A DNA stretch of 32,274 nt, taken from contig BLXT01004491.1 in assembly GCA_019648995.1 (NCBI GenBank), positions 3,168,252-3,200,525 on the forward strand, in the 5' to 3' direction. The notes under the pieces are model-generated. The model saw only the letters and a program-made list of their open reading frames with translations. It was not told where the DNA came from and ran no database searches. The DNA is from Plakobranchus ocellatus. Taxonomy: Eukaryota > Mollusca > Gastropoda > Plakobranchidae. Positions 22,975 through 32,137 of this stretch are shown here, piece after piece (the first letter of the stretch is position 1; every line of letters begins with the position of its first letter). The position numbers were made by a program, and so were the translations under genes.

Positions 22975-23430
22975 ATGTCATTTAAAAACAGTGTATGGTA
23001 GGAAAAGCTCTATGTACAAGCAGCCTCATGCTATTCAGGAACAATTTATTGAAGACAAGCTCTGCACAAAAGTGACATTATATCATTAAGAAACAATTTA
23101 TAGTGGAATGAAGCTTTACGTTCAAGCAGCCTAATTCAAAAACAATTTATGGCAAGACCAGCTTTATATCAAAGTTGACGTATGTCATTCAGTAACAACT
23201 TGAGGCAAGGCAGGCTTTATATTAAATTGACCCTATTTAGAAAAAAAATAAATGATTGGCAAGACAAGCTCTATGAAAAAGCATTCTTATGTCATTCAGA
23301 AAGATAAGCAATATAAGCTCTATATAAAAATCAGCTGTGTGTCATTCAGAAACGATAGGCAATACAAGCTCCACATAAATTTGGGCCGTATGTCATTCAG
23401 GAACAATGTATGGGGAGACAGGTCCTGACA
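22975..23430. repeat. Diverged ~52-bp tandem array (about nine units) upstream of receptor 2
   Basis: The word ATGTCATTCAG or a variant starts at about 22975, 23028, 23080, 23128, 23182, 23230, 23289, 23339 and 23390, giving a period of 48-59 (mostly about 52). Each unit continues roughly RAACAATTTATGGCAAGACAAGCTC, then TATATAAAARTGAC. Units differ by many substitutions and small indels, so the array is old. It ends about 260 bases before the conserved receptor 2 start codon, in the presumed promoter or leader region. Confidence 0.85.
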
Positions 23431-23549
23431 CGTTCCAAATCATTTTACAACATAATAACAATAATCAATAATTTCCTCTTGTGGTTAAAGTTATTTTGTA
23501 AAAAATTTATTTTTATTTTAGAAATAATTTCTAGATATATCCAATAATG

Positions 23550-23575
23550 TTGTTGTTTTTTTTTCTGTCCAACAG
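23550..23575 (+). promoter_or_regulatory. Candidate 3' splice site of a receptor 2 leader intron
   Basis: TTGTTGTTTTTTTTTCTGTCC followed by AACAG is a strong polypyrimidine-AG acceptor pattern. Another lies at 23500-23521 (TTTATTTTTATTTTAG). An untranslated first exon further upstream is therefore plausible. This is inferred from sequence pattern only. Confidence 0.35.
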
Positions 23576-23693
23576 TTGCAACTAATATATTCAGACAGGT
23601 TGTGTATTAAAATTACTAGATTCATCACAGAGGCAAATGATTGGAGGAAACAACAGTCACTTCGAGTCAATTGATGTTTATCACAAACAGAGG

Positions 23694-26156
23694 ATGAATC
23701 TGTCAGCAAATCTTGCTGCTGCTCGGGCTGATGCTGTGGAAATTGCCCAAAAGAGAGATATCACATTGCTCTTCTTCATGGGTTCCTTGTCTGTAGTGGG
23801 CATCGTTGTGAACTCATTGTTACTGGATGTTTATCTCCACACTCGGCGTAAAGTTCTCTCCACCTATTTCATCTCAGCCCTGGCCGCCATGGACCTCATC
23901 ATCTCAGCCGTTGTGATCCCTTTACGTATGATGTTGGTACTGAAGGCAGTGCCCGCAGTTGTATGTGGCCTCTGTCTCAGTGTCTCCTATGCCTGCAGCG
24001 GCGTAAGCATAATGCTGTTTTTTTGCATTACCTTCGATCGCTACCAAGCGGTTTGCCTATTGCAGAGACCATTGATAACACACCAGACTCTCCATTTTGT
24101 CGCAGGCTGGGCATTTGTGAGTGCAGCCTATGCTGGCATCATTGCACCGATCTATCTAAAGGGGGAGATCACCGTGAAAGATGAATGGCCTAATCTGACG
24201 GGAAACCAAAGTGATCTTTTTGTTCGCGAGGTAACTTTCTTCATGCGTGAAGGATACCCCTGCTATAGCACTTCTATGTTATCTAGTTCTGACCGTGTAT
24301 GGGACGCCCGCTTCAATGTACAATTTGGATTTGCTGTGTGTTGCGGGTCTTTGATCGTACTTGTCTTGGTGCTATATTTCTTCATGTTTCTCACGCTACG
24401 CCAAAAGGATCAGTTTAGGCTTCAGTCGATGCTATCTCGACCGCCGAGACAAGCGACCAAAGAGTTGAGAGCTCGACCTTGCTGTGACCTGGAGAGCATT
24501 TCTGCAATATCCGTGGTGAAAGCCGTTCAGGGATCCAATGATGATGAAGAAAATATAGAGGCTGGGAAGAGCAACAATTCTTTAAACTCCACAGAAAAAC
24601 ACCAAAGCAAAAATGATAGCTCAACATCAACAGCGAAAACGGGACTAGAAACAGGATCAAGTAAACTTTCTATTATCGCACCCCGTTGTCGAAAACAACT
24701 TGACAGCAACATGAACAGAACGGTAAAGGTCGATAATAACAAAAACCAAGAATATCTACCAGCAGAGAGAATGATCATGCCGAGTTCTTATGGCCAATCC
24801 ATTGATCTTTTCAAACTACGAAAACGCTTGAATGGAAAAGTAGAACCATTGCCTGAACATAAAGATGGCCCGATGAAAGAAATCATCGCAGGAAATAACA
24901 GACCAAAGGAAAATCTCTGCCAAAGGTCAGCTAAAATAGTTTTGAAAAAGTCTATTAGAACAAAAGGAAAGCATTGCAGAACTAGCTTACTAGCGACTAC
25001 TTTGGCTTGTTTTACAAATAACGCGAAAAGTACAAAACAAGGGCGTGTTTCCGGTCAGTTTGACCTGCAAGCTGAGCCCAGCACAGACGGTACTCAATCG
25101 GACCCTGAACTATCTTGCTGCCATCCAAATCCCACTCACCCAGCCTCTCAACAGAACTCCTGTGAGAAAATTGACAATAGCAGTGATAATGTTGAAAATG
25201 AAAATTGCTCCAACGAATCACTAAATGGATTTAACATTTCTCTTAGACCACGGAGTTATTCTTGTTCTGCAGCCGAATCTAGAGCAAGGAACACAAATAG
25301 AGGAAGGGTTTTTATCGAGACCAATGTGAACAAGAAATGTGAGGAAAACGTAACCACGAGCGCAAAGTCTTTTGAAAAACCCCAAAATACCACAAAGGAT
25401 ACCAAAGAAGAAAATCAGACCAATCCAAATTTGAAGAAAATAAAAAAGAAAAGTATAGAACTTGATGAGATAGACATTAAAAATAAAAATACAAAGCATT
25501 TTAAAGCAACAATTGAGCATTCACTCTCCCTCAGTTTTCAAACACTTGATGAAAGCTCTAGCGATCAAGGAGATATGTCTGGTAAAAGCTTTTATAGTAA
25601 TGGCTCTGCTTCTGAGATTATGACCGTGAAATCTCCAGTTCTTCAGGTGACTATCGTCAGCAAATCTCATCAAAATTCTGGCGATGCGGGATCAAAACCA
25701 TGTACCGCTAAGTCACTAGAGGGATTTGAGCAGAGGATGGATGGAAAGGAAACAGTCCATAAAACTAACTCGACAGATACCAGAGACTGCACAGATACGG
25801 TGGACACGAACATGGCTAATCGCAAAGGAAGTCGACGTTTGTCCATATCTCGACGGAAATGTGTTTTGGAGAGAGTGTCCACTTGCTTTCAATGGAGCTT
25901 GTCCATTCGAGTGACAGCTCGCTTATGTTTGTTGACGCTGACCTATTGCCTCTGGTGGCTGCCGTTCTACCTCACTGAATTGGGTCTTGTGGACTACCAG
26001 ACACTGATGCCCGAGATAATGTTCATGGCAAATGTGATGAACCCATTGTTACATCTACTCACAAGTCCTATTTTTCGACTTCAGGCGAAAGCAAGGATTC
26101 AAGTTTACCTGAGACTGTTGGCCTCAAAATGCCGTCCCAAATCATTGAATAAGTAA
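23694..26156 (+). CDS. Intronless class A (rhodopsin-type) GPCR with giant ICL3, paralogue 2; GPR22-like
   Basis: An 820-residue receptor. By eye it differs from paralogue 1 at about 18 of the first 233 residues (N-terminus to end of TM5) and at 8 of the last 86. TM6-TM7 (first 57 residues of that block) are identical. It shares N40, the TM2 Asp, Cys91, DRY 115-117, Trp139, Cys190, WWLP and NPLLH (N783). Extracellular loop 2 has an extra N-glycosylation sequon, NLT at 167, besides NQS at 171. Loop 3 (about 234-739) is Asn/Ser/Lys-rich and mostly diverged from paralogue 1. Shared islands are ARPCCDLESISAISVVKA, SIDLFK-RKRL, TTLACF, STDG-QSDPE and LSxSRRKC. An RRLS kinase-type site sits near its end. 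The start chosen is the Met aligned with paralogue 1 (A at -3); an in-frame ATG at 23637 would add 19 residues with no counterpart in paralogue 1. Ligand unknown; GPR22 affinity is tentative. Confidence 0.93.
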   Translation: MNLSANLAAARADAVEIAQKRDITLLFFMGSLSVVGIVVNSLLLDVYLHTRRKVLSTYFISALAAMDLIISAVVIPLRMMLVLKAVPAVVCGLCLSVSYACSGVSIMLFFCITFDRYQAVCLLQRPLITHQTLHFVAGWAFVSAAYAGIIAPIYLKGEITVKDEWPNLTGNQSDLFVREVTFFMREGYPCYSTSMLSSSDRVWDARFNVQFGFAVCCGSLIVLVLVLYFFMFLTLRQKDQFRLQSMLSRPPRQATKELRARPCCDLESISAISVVKAVQGSNDDEENIEAGKSNNSLNSTEKHQSKNDSSTSTAKTGLETGSSKLSIIAPRCRKQLDSNMNRTVKVDNNKNQEYLPAERMIMPSSYGQSIDLFKLRKRLNGKVEPLPEHKDGPMKEIIAGNNRPKENLCQRSAKIVLKKSIRTKGKHCRTSLLATTLACFTNNAKSTKQGRVSGQFDLQAEPSTDGTQSDPELSCCHPNPTHPASQQNSCEKIDNSSDNVENENCSNESLNGFNISLRPRSYSCSAAESRARNTNRGRVFIETNVNKKCEENVTTSAKSFEKPQNTTKDTKEENQTNPNLKKIKKKSIELDEIDIKNKNTKHFKATIEHSLSLSFQTLDESSSDQGDMSGKSFYSNGSASEIMTVKSPVLQVTIVSKSHQNSGDAGSKPCTAKSLEGFEQRMDGKETVHKTNSTDTRDCTDTVDTNMANRKGSRRLSISRRKCVLERVSTCFQWSLSIRVTARLCLLTLTYCLWWLPFYLTELGLVDYQTLMPEIMFMANVMNPLLHLLTSPIFRLQAKARIQVYLRLLASKCRPKSLNK

Positions 26157-26307
26157 AGTGTGTTTGACGCCATCAATTGTAAGCTGATCAGAGTAGCTTT
26201 CCAGTATGGTGCCAAAGCCAAATAGACTATACCACAAATTTTTAGCCTTCTTAAGATCCGAGGACTATTAGAGTTTCTTAAATTAATTTTAAAATGATTC
26301 GGTTGAA

Positions 26308-26391
26308 AATAAATAAGACTGATGCACTTGGTCGAGACAAGTGAAAATACATTTGTGACACACTTGGTCAAGACAAGTAAAATACAATAAA
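26308..26391 (+). promoter_or_regulatory. Receptor 2 downstream polyadenylation signals and short direct repeat
   Basis: AATAAA occurs at 26308-26313 and 26386-26391, about 150 and 230 bases after the stop codon. Overlapping them is a ~25-base direct repeat, CACTTGGTCRAGACAAGT with AAAATACA (about 26325 and 26362). Its ACTTG/CAAGT ends can pair as a small hairpin. Confidence 0.4.
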
Positions 26392-26399
26392 ATACGCAG

Positions 26400-27670
26400 A
26401 ATGAAGATTAAAATATTGGCTACCTTTTACTAAGCTAACCGATAAAAAAGAATATACTTAGGTCTTACGCCTTTGTGAGATTAAACGCAATCAAGACATT
26501 TTCAGCAATAAAAGCTAATGCAGCAAAAATAGCAGATAAAAAAACGAATTATTATAAATAGTATGTGATTGCCAAGAACTTAAGCAAGTCGTTATTTCAC
26601 AAATGTCTTGAAGACTTAAATAAACATTTCGAAACATAATTATTTAAGTGAAAAGAATCAAATTTTAACAATTAGTAACAATGAGCGATAACTGAGATCA
26701 GAATGGTTTAAGAGAACCAATCAATAAGAATGGAAAAGGAGACATAGAAAAGTAGAGAAAAAAAGAAAGAGAGGGAAAAAAGAAAATAATAATCATCATT
26801 CTTTATATATATGTCGAAAGGTGGCCTCAGGTAGGTATATAGTTGAAATATTACTTTTACTATCAAAACGGAAATATATCAAATTAATGTCCGAGGTCTT
26901 AAAAAAAAAAAGTATCACACGTAAATAACTAATAAAATCTAGATTTCGTTATAACAAAAAGTCATTAGAAATCATAACATGTTGACTAGGAATGGCTCCT
27001 CAATTCCTGATTCTGCACGATTGTTTCATCTCTCTTTTTTGTCTATTTGGTAACTCATTTTGACTTACATCTCTGCGTGTCCAAGTGCAGTTTTCTGTTC
27101 ATGCTTGTACTACGATCTTTTTTTTTTTTTATTAACTGTTTATATTAACTTATCACCGTTTGTTAATTTTTAGTTCACCTTTGATACTGCCTCCATGTCT
27201 TAACTTCTTATACCTTTATTCTATTTGGCGCGACCATAATTGCTTCGATATTTTTTGTGATTCCTTACAGCAACATCCTTATCTTTCTGCCGTTGCTTCA
27301 CTGGTTTTAATTTTCTCCGAGCGTTACTTGTTTAAAATGAAAATGTATTTTCATTTTTTCATAAATCTGTTTTCTTCATTTTTTTTTACTTAGAGATGAC
27401 ATTTTAGGATTGTTTTTTGTGTTCCTATATTTACTTTTAAATAACATAATGTATTCTTACTTTTTTCAATAATATTTATAATTTAACTTTTATTTGTTTT
27501 TGTTGTATGCTATTTTAACTTCATTTTTTCTTCTTCTCTTGTTATGGTTGTATGTGCACATGTTTTAAATTTACGCCTTGGGGAAGATTCAGTGCGGTAA
27601 AATTTGTTTAAAATATTCTTTTTCTTTCTGTTGGTAATTTGATAGTTTTGTAAAGCTTTTGTTCTCCTTG
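26400..27670. other. Intergenic between receptor 2 and the tetraspanin 3' end
   Basis: AT-rich, with purine runs at 26735-26785 and T-rich sequence at 27118-27140 and 27350-27540. No exon was recognised. The flanking genes converge here: receptor 2 reads right and the tetraspanin reads left. Confidence 0.4.
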
Positions 27671-27673
27671 TCA

Positions 27674-28121
27674 GATATGATTTATAGAAAGGAGAGGCTA
27701 TTGATTCTTGTTCATCCCTGCAACCAAATAGAAAAGCATTCAATTTATCCCTTGTATATAAAAAAAATGAAAATCAGAGGAAAGTTATACTAGATACAAA
27801 CTGGAAAAAAAAAAAACAACCCAATGAATTCAAGCTTTGATGTTTTCAGTACAGAATGGCCATAGGCCTTGCAAAAGTTGGTCATTAATTGAAGGTACTG
27901 TAAGTAGTTTTATCAATTTATATTTGGATAAGGGAGCTTAACAACTGTCGGCGAAACAAAAAAATGAAATCAACATAGGCAAAAAACAAACAAACAATGA
28001 TTTATAGAAAAAAGAGGCTATTGATTCTTGTTTATCCCTACAACCAACTAGAAAAGCATTTAATTTATTCCTTGTATATAAAAGAAATGAAAATCGACAT
28101 AGGCAAAACACAAATAAACAC
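27674..28121. repeat. Two ~104-bp direct repeats downstream of the tetraspanin gene
   Basis: Segments 27674-27777 and 27997-28100 share ATGATTTATAGAAA, AGAGGCTATTGATTCTTGTT, ATCCCT-CAACCAA, AGAAAAGCATT and TTGTATATAAAA, with about 10 percent divergence by eye. A second shared piece (AATGAAA-TC-ACATAGGCAAAA with CAAACAAACA) occurs at about 27963-27996 and 28088-28121. The right part is thus a ~125-base tandem arrangement. No protein frame is conserved. Confidence 0.8.
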
Positions 28122-28232
28122 AACAAGATTTACAGAATCATTTTATTTACAACTGGCATGGCAGTATTGGCACCTATTAACAGTCCAAAAAACTATATAT
28201 AACGCTTTAAAATAACATATTTTTTCCAGCGG

Positions 28233-28238
28233 TTTATT
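28233..28238 (-). promoter_or_regulatory. Candidate polyadenylation signal of the tetraspanin gene
   Basis: AATAAA on the minus strand about 500 bases after the tetraspanin stop codon; another lies at 28142-28147. The intervening 28239-28743 would be 3' untranslated region. It contains a locally GC-rich patch at about 28430-28500 with no convincing frame. Confidence 0.35.
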
Positions 28239-28743
28239 CTTCTTTTTCAAATGAAAATGTCAATTCAAAAACATCACTTATAATCAGTTTAAAATGTTGC
28301 TTGCTAAAGTTAGAGGAATGCAGACACGAGTTCTTGAAGATTTTAAGAAAAAAAGGAAAAGAAAATCGGTCGATACAATTTCTCAAATTTCTGTTGACGT
28401 GATTCTAAGTTGGCTGTGGTGGCAACAACGAAAGCGAAACTCGCCCAGAAGTTTGGACCCCAGTCCCGCCGACGTGCGCTCCATGACCCCTTTTGAATAG
28501 CGAGCATGTTGACAAAATCAAAGGAACGAAACAAATTTAAAGTGTCAGACATGACAATCTTTTAGCATAATATTTTACAAAGTCGATAAAACAGGCTTAA
28601 TTACAAATTCATAGAACGTAAGTTTCCCAGGGACAACTAACCATATATGTCTCCCCTCCTGATTTTCAGGACATCAACATAACATTATATTCTTTGTGAA
28701 ATTGATTGCAATGGTACAAAACGACAATTGTGTTGTTTCACAA

Positions 28744-28815
28744 CTACCGATTCCACTTGCTTTTCTGTAGGTTGATCATGTCGATGAGGTTCCTTGTCAG
28801 CACGATGATAAATAC
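28744..28815 (-). CDS. Tetraspanin, terminal coding exon
   Basis: Minus-strand exon of 72 bases encoding the end of TM4 and the cytoplasmic tail (VFIIVLTRNLIDMINLQKS, then KWNR and TAG). It is preceded by a TTTCTCTAG acceptor. It joins in phase 0 to the exon at 30810-30947, giving a continuous TM4 (GGIMLGILLPQ then VFIIVLTRNL). The short basic cytoplasmic tail is typical of tetraspanins. It was found by splice signals and reading-frame continuity because it is too short for simple ORF searches. Confidence 0.85.
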   Translation of the reverse strand, partial: VFIIVLTRNLIDMINLQKSKWNR

Positions 28816-30809
28816 CTAGAGAAATTAAAGTTTAAACATACAAAAAACTCAATTAATACAGTCCCACAACTTTTCAATAAAGAACTATTGATTTACCCCA
28901 AGGCATTCTCTACTGAACCCAAAACCACTTGAGTAGGCTGGTGTCAACTGACGCAAATAACCGGATTTATCTTTTATACAAATTTCCCAACAGCTTCTTC
29001 ATAATTAATTAGAAGGGTTATTTTTATGAAGTTAACCACACTAATAGACCCGTGAAGTATATGAAAACGTTAATGAAACAAGAATCATCCTGGGGGATTG
29101 AGAGGGTTATGAACATTCTTTGCATTTGGAGGAGATAGGAGATCATTGATTAAATGTTAATAATGTGTCTAAAAATGAGATGTTAAGAAAAAAATCCTAC
29201 TTTTATTTCCGTTGTAGAGCGCTAAATACGTGTATTTCAAATTAAGGACACAAGATTAAGTCGAGTTGAAAAAAAAAAAAACAAAAAAAAAAAAAACAAA
29301 AAGAGGAGATGGATAAGGAATCAGAGAATGGAAAAATCAACTTAAATAATATTGTTGCGTCTATTCAAGAGTGCAAAAAAAAAATGTTTAGTGTAAAACA
29401 TAATATGAGAAGACAGGTGTGAACACACATAGGTTGTTAACAAAGAGAGAACAGCCTTGCCTCTAGTTTGAACTGTTATGTCATGACAAGAGGTAAGAGG
29501 CAAGTGGTAAGACAGAGCATTTTGACAAGGCGATACATTTTCGCAATTCAAAAGCCTCGGACAATAAATTATGGTTCAAAAAACATGACGCAAACAATTT
29601 GAGCAATAACAGCCATATACAGCCTAGTAGTTTATCAAAATAGGCACTACAATTTCAACACGATTTCACCACATTTCTAGAACCAGAAATAAAAAAAAAT
29701 AAAATTACAGCGAATGTCAAGTTTTGGAAACAAAGAATAAAAAAGGACAGCAGCGTTTTTATTTCATAATTTAAGTGTGAAAAATTACCTTGTTTCAGCC
29801 TAACGCAAACGTGAATTAAAATGTAATTAATTAAAAATTGGCATCGATGAATTTTCACAACTTGAACTTCTCATTGTGATTAAAAGACGTCAATGCGATT
29901 GTTTTGGTAAAAAGTTTTGAATAAGCCAATTAAAAATTATCATTTAAAAAAATTGCATTCAAATGACATTCTTAGATAGAGGTTAGAAAGCCATAAATGC
30001 TGGCTAGTTAACTTTAATCGTCATTCTATTCTAATAACATAGTTGGGATCGAAATTACAGGACAGATTTGACGTAAATATTGAGATTCTCATTTTTTCCA
30101 TTTTGAAGAACATTTCCTTGTGATCACTGGAGTAGGTGTTTGTATTTCAAGATATTCTTTAAAAAATTTATTTATGCAAGCAATCGCGACCGAAAAGTCT
30201 CTAAAAATTAATCGAATCCCCATTTTTTTTATATAGTATATATATTTTTAAGGCTGCGTTCACACACGAAATACATTTTGATAGGTCTTCTGTCCAATCA
30301 TAACATCATAGCAAACTTCGTTTATCATAGAACTCACAGTAGTTCCTCAAAAAGTATCTAAATAGGTTGTTCTTTTGACTATAGATATACAGATTATTTT
30401 CATTACATGATGCAATCATTTTATTGCTCACTTTTTTTTTTCTTATTCTTATTTTGTTATTCACCCTCAGCATGTCTCTACCTCAATTTCTCTTTCTGCT
30501 CCTTTTGTCGTTAACTTGCTCTCTATCTCTTGCTCTGTCTCTCCCCTCTTTCTTTCTCTCTCTCTCTATTTATCTCATCTTCCTCCACCTCTCTTTTTCT
30601 CTCTCATACTCTTTCTTTGTCTGTCGCTCTGTTTCTACCTCTCTCTGTATCTCGCTTCTTCATCTTTCTCCCTCTTTCTGCCTTAAGCTCTCTTTTTTTC
30701 CTCCCTCTTTTTCATCTTCCCTCCCGAAATAAGGGCAGGGAACAATAGAGAACAATAGGATAGCTTTGTAGCCCAGAGAGAGAGGGAGAAAAATTCACTG
30801 ACTACTCAC
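28816..30809 (-). other. Tetraspanin last intron
   Basis: A 1,994-base intron read right to left, with donor CAG/GTGAGTAG at 30809 and acceptor TTTCTCTAG at 28816. It contains A-runs (29268-29300) and a long pyrimidine tract at about 30430-30725 (CTCT/TTTC units), which encodes only a Ser/Leu/Phe artefact frame. No nested gene was recognised. Confidence 0.75.
30430..30725. repeat. Imperfect CT-rich (polypyrimidine) tract
   Basis: Nearly 300 bases of interrupted CTCT/TTTC/CTTC units lie inside the tetraspanin intron and end about 85 bases from its splice donor. On the transcribed (minus) strand this is GA-rich. Confidence 0.85.
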
Positions 30810-30947
30810 CTGAGGCAAGAGAATACCTAGCATTATCCCGCCAATCATGAGAGAGTTGTCATCAATCCAAGTACCCAAAGCCTTCAAACAGCCTTGCGTG
30901 TAGATGTTACTGAATCGCTCAGTATTCGGTCTCACGCTACCATCATC
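30810..30947 (-). CDS. Tetraspanin, penultimate coding exon (end of large extracellular loop and TM4)
   Basis: Minus-strand exon of 138 bases (46 codons, phase 0 at both ends) with acceptor TTTTGTTTAG and donor CAG/GTGAGT. It encodes the end of the large extracellular loop with the last conserved Cys (NIYTQGCLKALGTWI) and most of TM4 (LMIGGIMLGILLPQ). The Y-xxGC-xxxLxxWI pattern followed by a Gly-rich TM4 is diagnostic for tetraspanins. The LGILLPQ stretch reminds me of TSPAN15 and the ADAM10-associated TspanC8 group, but subfamily is uncertain with under 70 residues visible. TM1-TM3 and the CCG motif must lie right of this window, since no further exon was recognised up to 32274. Confidence 0.9.
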
Positions 30948-31727
30948 CTAAACAAAAGGCGTGATTGGAAACTTTTCTAACAAAAAATGCATCGGTCTTT
31001 AAAAAAATAAAAAAAGAATACTAAAAAACCTTTTATCGATTTCAACATTCTTCTCTATAAGGAGATCTCAAGTATAAGTTATGTAACGTATAAACTAGGC
31101 CGTGAGCTGTGACTAACTATGAGACAAAAGCTAATAAAAAAGGGAAAGAAATTGTAATCCAAACAAACAATTATGTTTCTATTAAAATAAGAAGTCGAAG
31201 ATTGCCGACTCGGAAAGCATTATTATTTATTTCCCATAAAAAAATGGACCAAGTTAACGGTAAAAGAATTGTTGTAAATTGAGTCTGACTGCTAAATCAA
31301 TTGCCACAGTCAGCAAGTTTTTTTTTCTCCCGCAAAATTCTACTCTTTCAATTCGAAACCTGACGGGGAATACCGTGTAATTTACTATACTTCTAATATT
31401 TTATGTGTACTTTTTGTAAATCTCATGAATATTTACTTAATGTGTTTATAGCGCTGTTAGTCCCTAAATTTGTAAAAAATAATGTATAGAGATGGTATTG
31501 ACATTCAATGTAAAGAATTATGTGATTATACCCTTTTGTGTATGAAAAAAGCCTATGTAGTTGTAGTATTTCTTTTATGTCATTATGTATTTGATTATTC
31601 CCTTAATAGTGAATTGCTATGAGTACAGTTTCATTGTATTAAATTTTTGACAATTAAAACATCCATTTTTTCCTGTATTAAAAAAAAAACAAACTCTTGT
31701 TTGGTGTTGTTTTTATTTTTTTCCTGT
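30948..31727. other. Probable tetraspanin intron, upstream part
   Basis: AT-rich sequence between the tetraspanin exon and the tandem repeat. No acceptor/donor-bounded coding segment on the minus strand was recognised, so this is most likely intron. Confidence 0.45.
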
Positions 31728-31866
31728 TTTAAGGAAATAAAGGCGACATCTCTCTTTTATTTGAAACTCTCTTAACTGTTGCTCTTTCGATGCTTTTTCG
31801 GTTTAAAGAAAAAAAGGCGACATCTCTCTTTTATTTGAAACTCTCTTAACTGTTGCTCTTTTGATG
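31728..31866. repeat. Two tandem copies of a 74-bp unit
   Basis: AGGCGACATCTCTCTTTTAT with TTGAAACTCTCTTAACTGTTG and CTCTTT occurs at 31741 and again at 31815. The copies are perfect over about 50 bases, and the preceding GTTTAAGGAAATAA/GTTTAAAGAAAAAA segments are similar. The near identity indicates a recent duplication. Confidence 0.93.
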
Positions 31867-31869
31867 GAT

Positions 31870-32137
31870 TTATGTTTATGAGTTTTGCTCATTGAGTTCA
31901 TCGACTACCCGTGCATCTCCAGAACGGTTCAATTTTGTTCAGTAATGTTTTCCCACAATGTTGTTGTCATACAAGAATCAAAACTCCATCCCCATTCTGC
32001 CTGTAACGGGTCCACTAAAAACCTGGATCTACATCTTTAACCGTCATCGGCTTCTTAACTCTTTTTTTCTAGAGATCCTTGTGGACCTTATCATTTTGGC
32101 TCTAGATGCCATTCAAGAATAATTATAATAATTTAGG
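31870..32137. other. Non-coding, probably intronic
   Basis: No feature recognised in about 270 bases before the SINE-like element. Confidence 0.35.

Noticed and set aside
22975-23430. CRISPR-like repeat-spacer array
   Set aside because: The whole unit is repeated rather than alternating with unique spacers, units are diverged, and the DNA is clearly eukaryotic.
28294-28552. Overlapping open frames on both strands near 28.4 kb
   Set aside because: They lie in the presumed tetraspanin 3' untranslated region, with no family resemblance.
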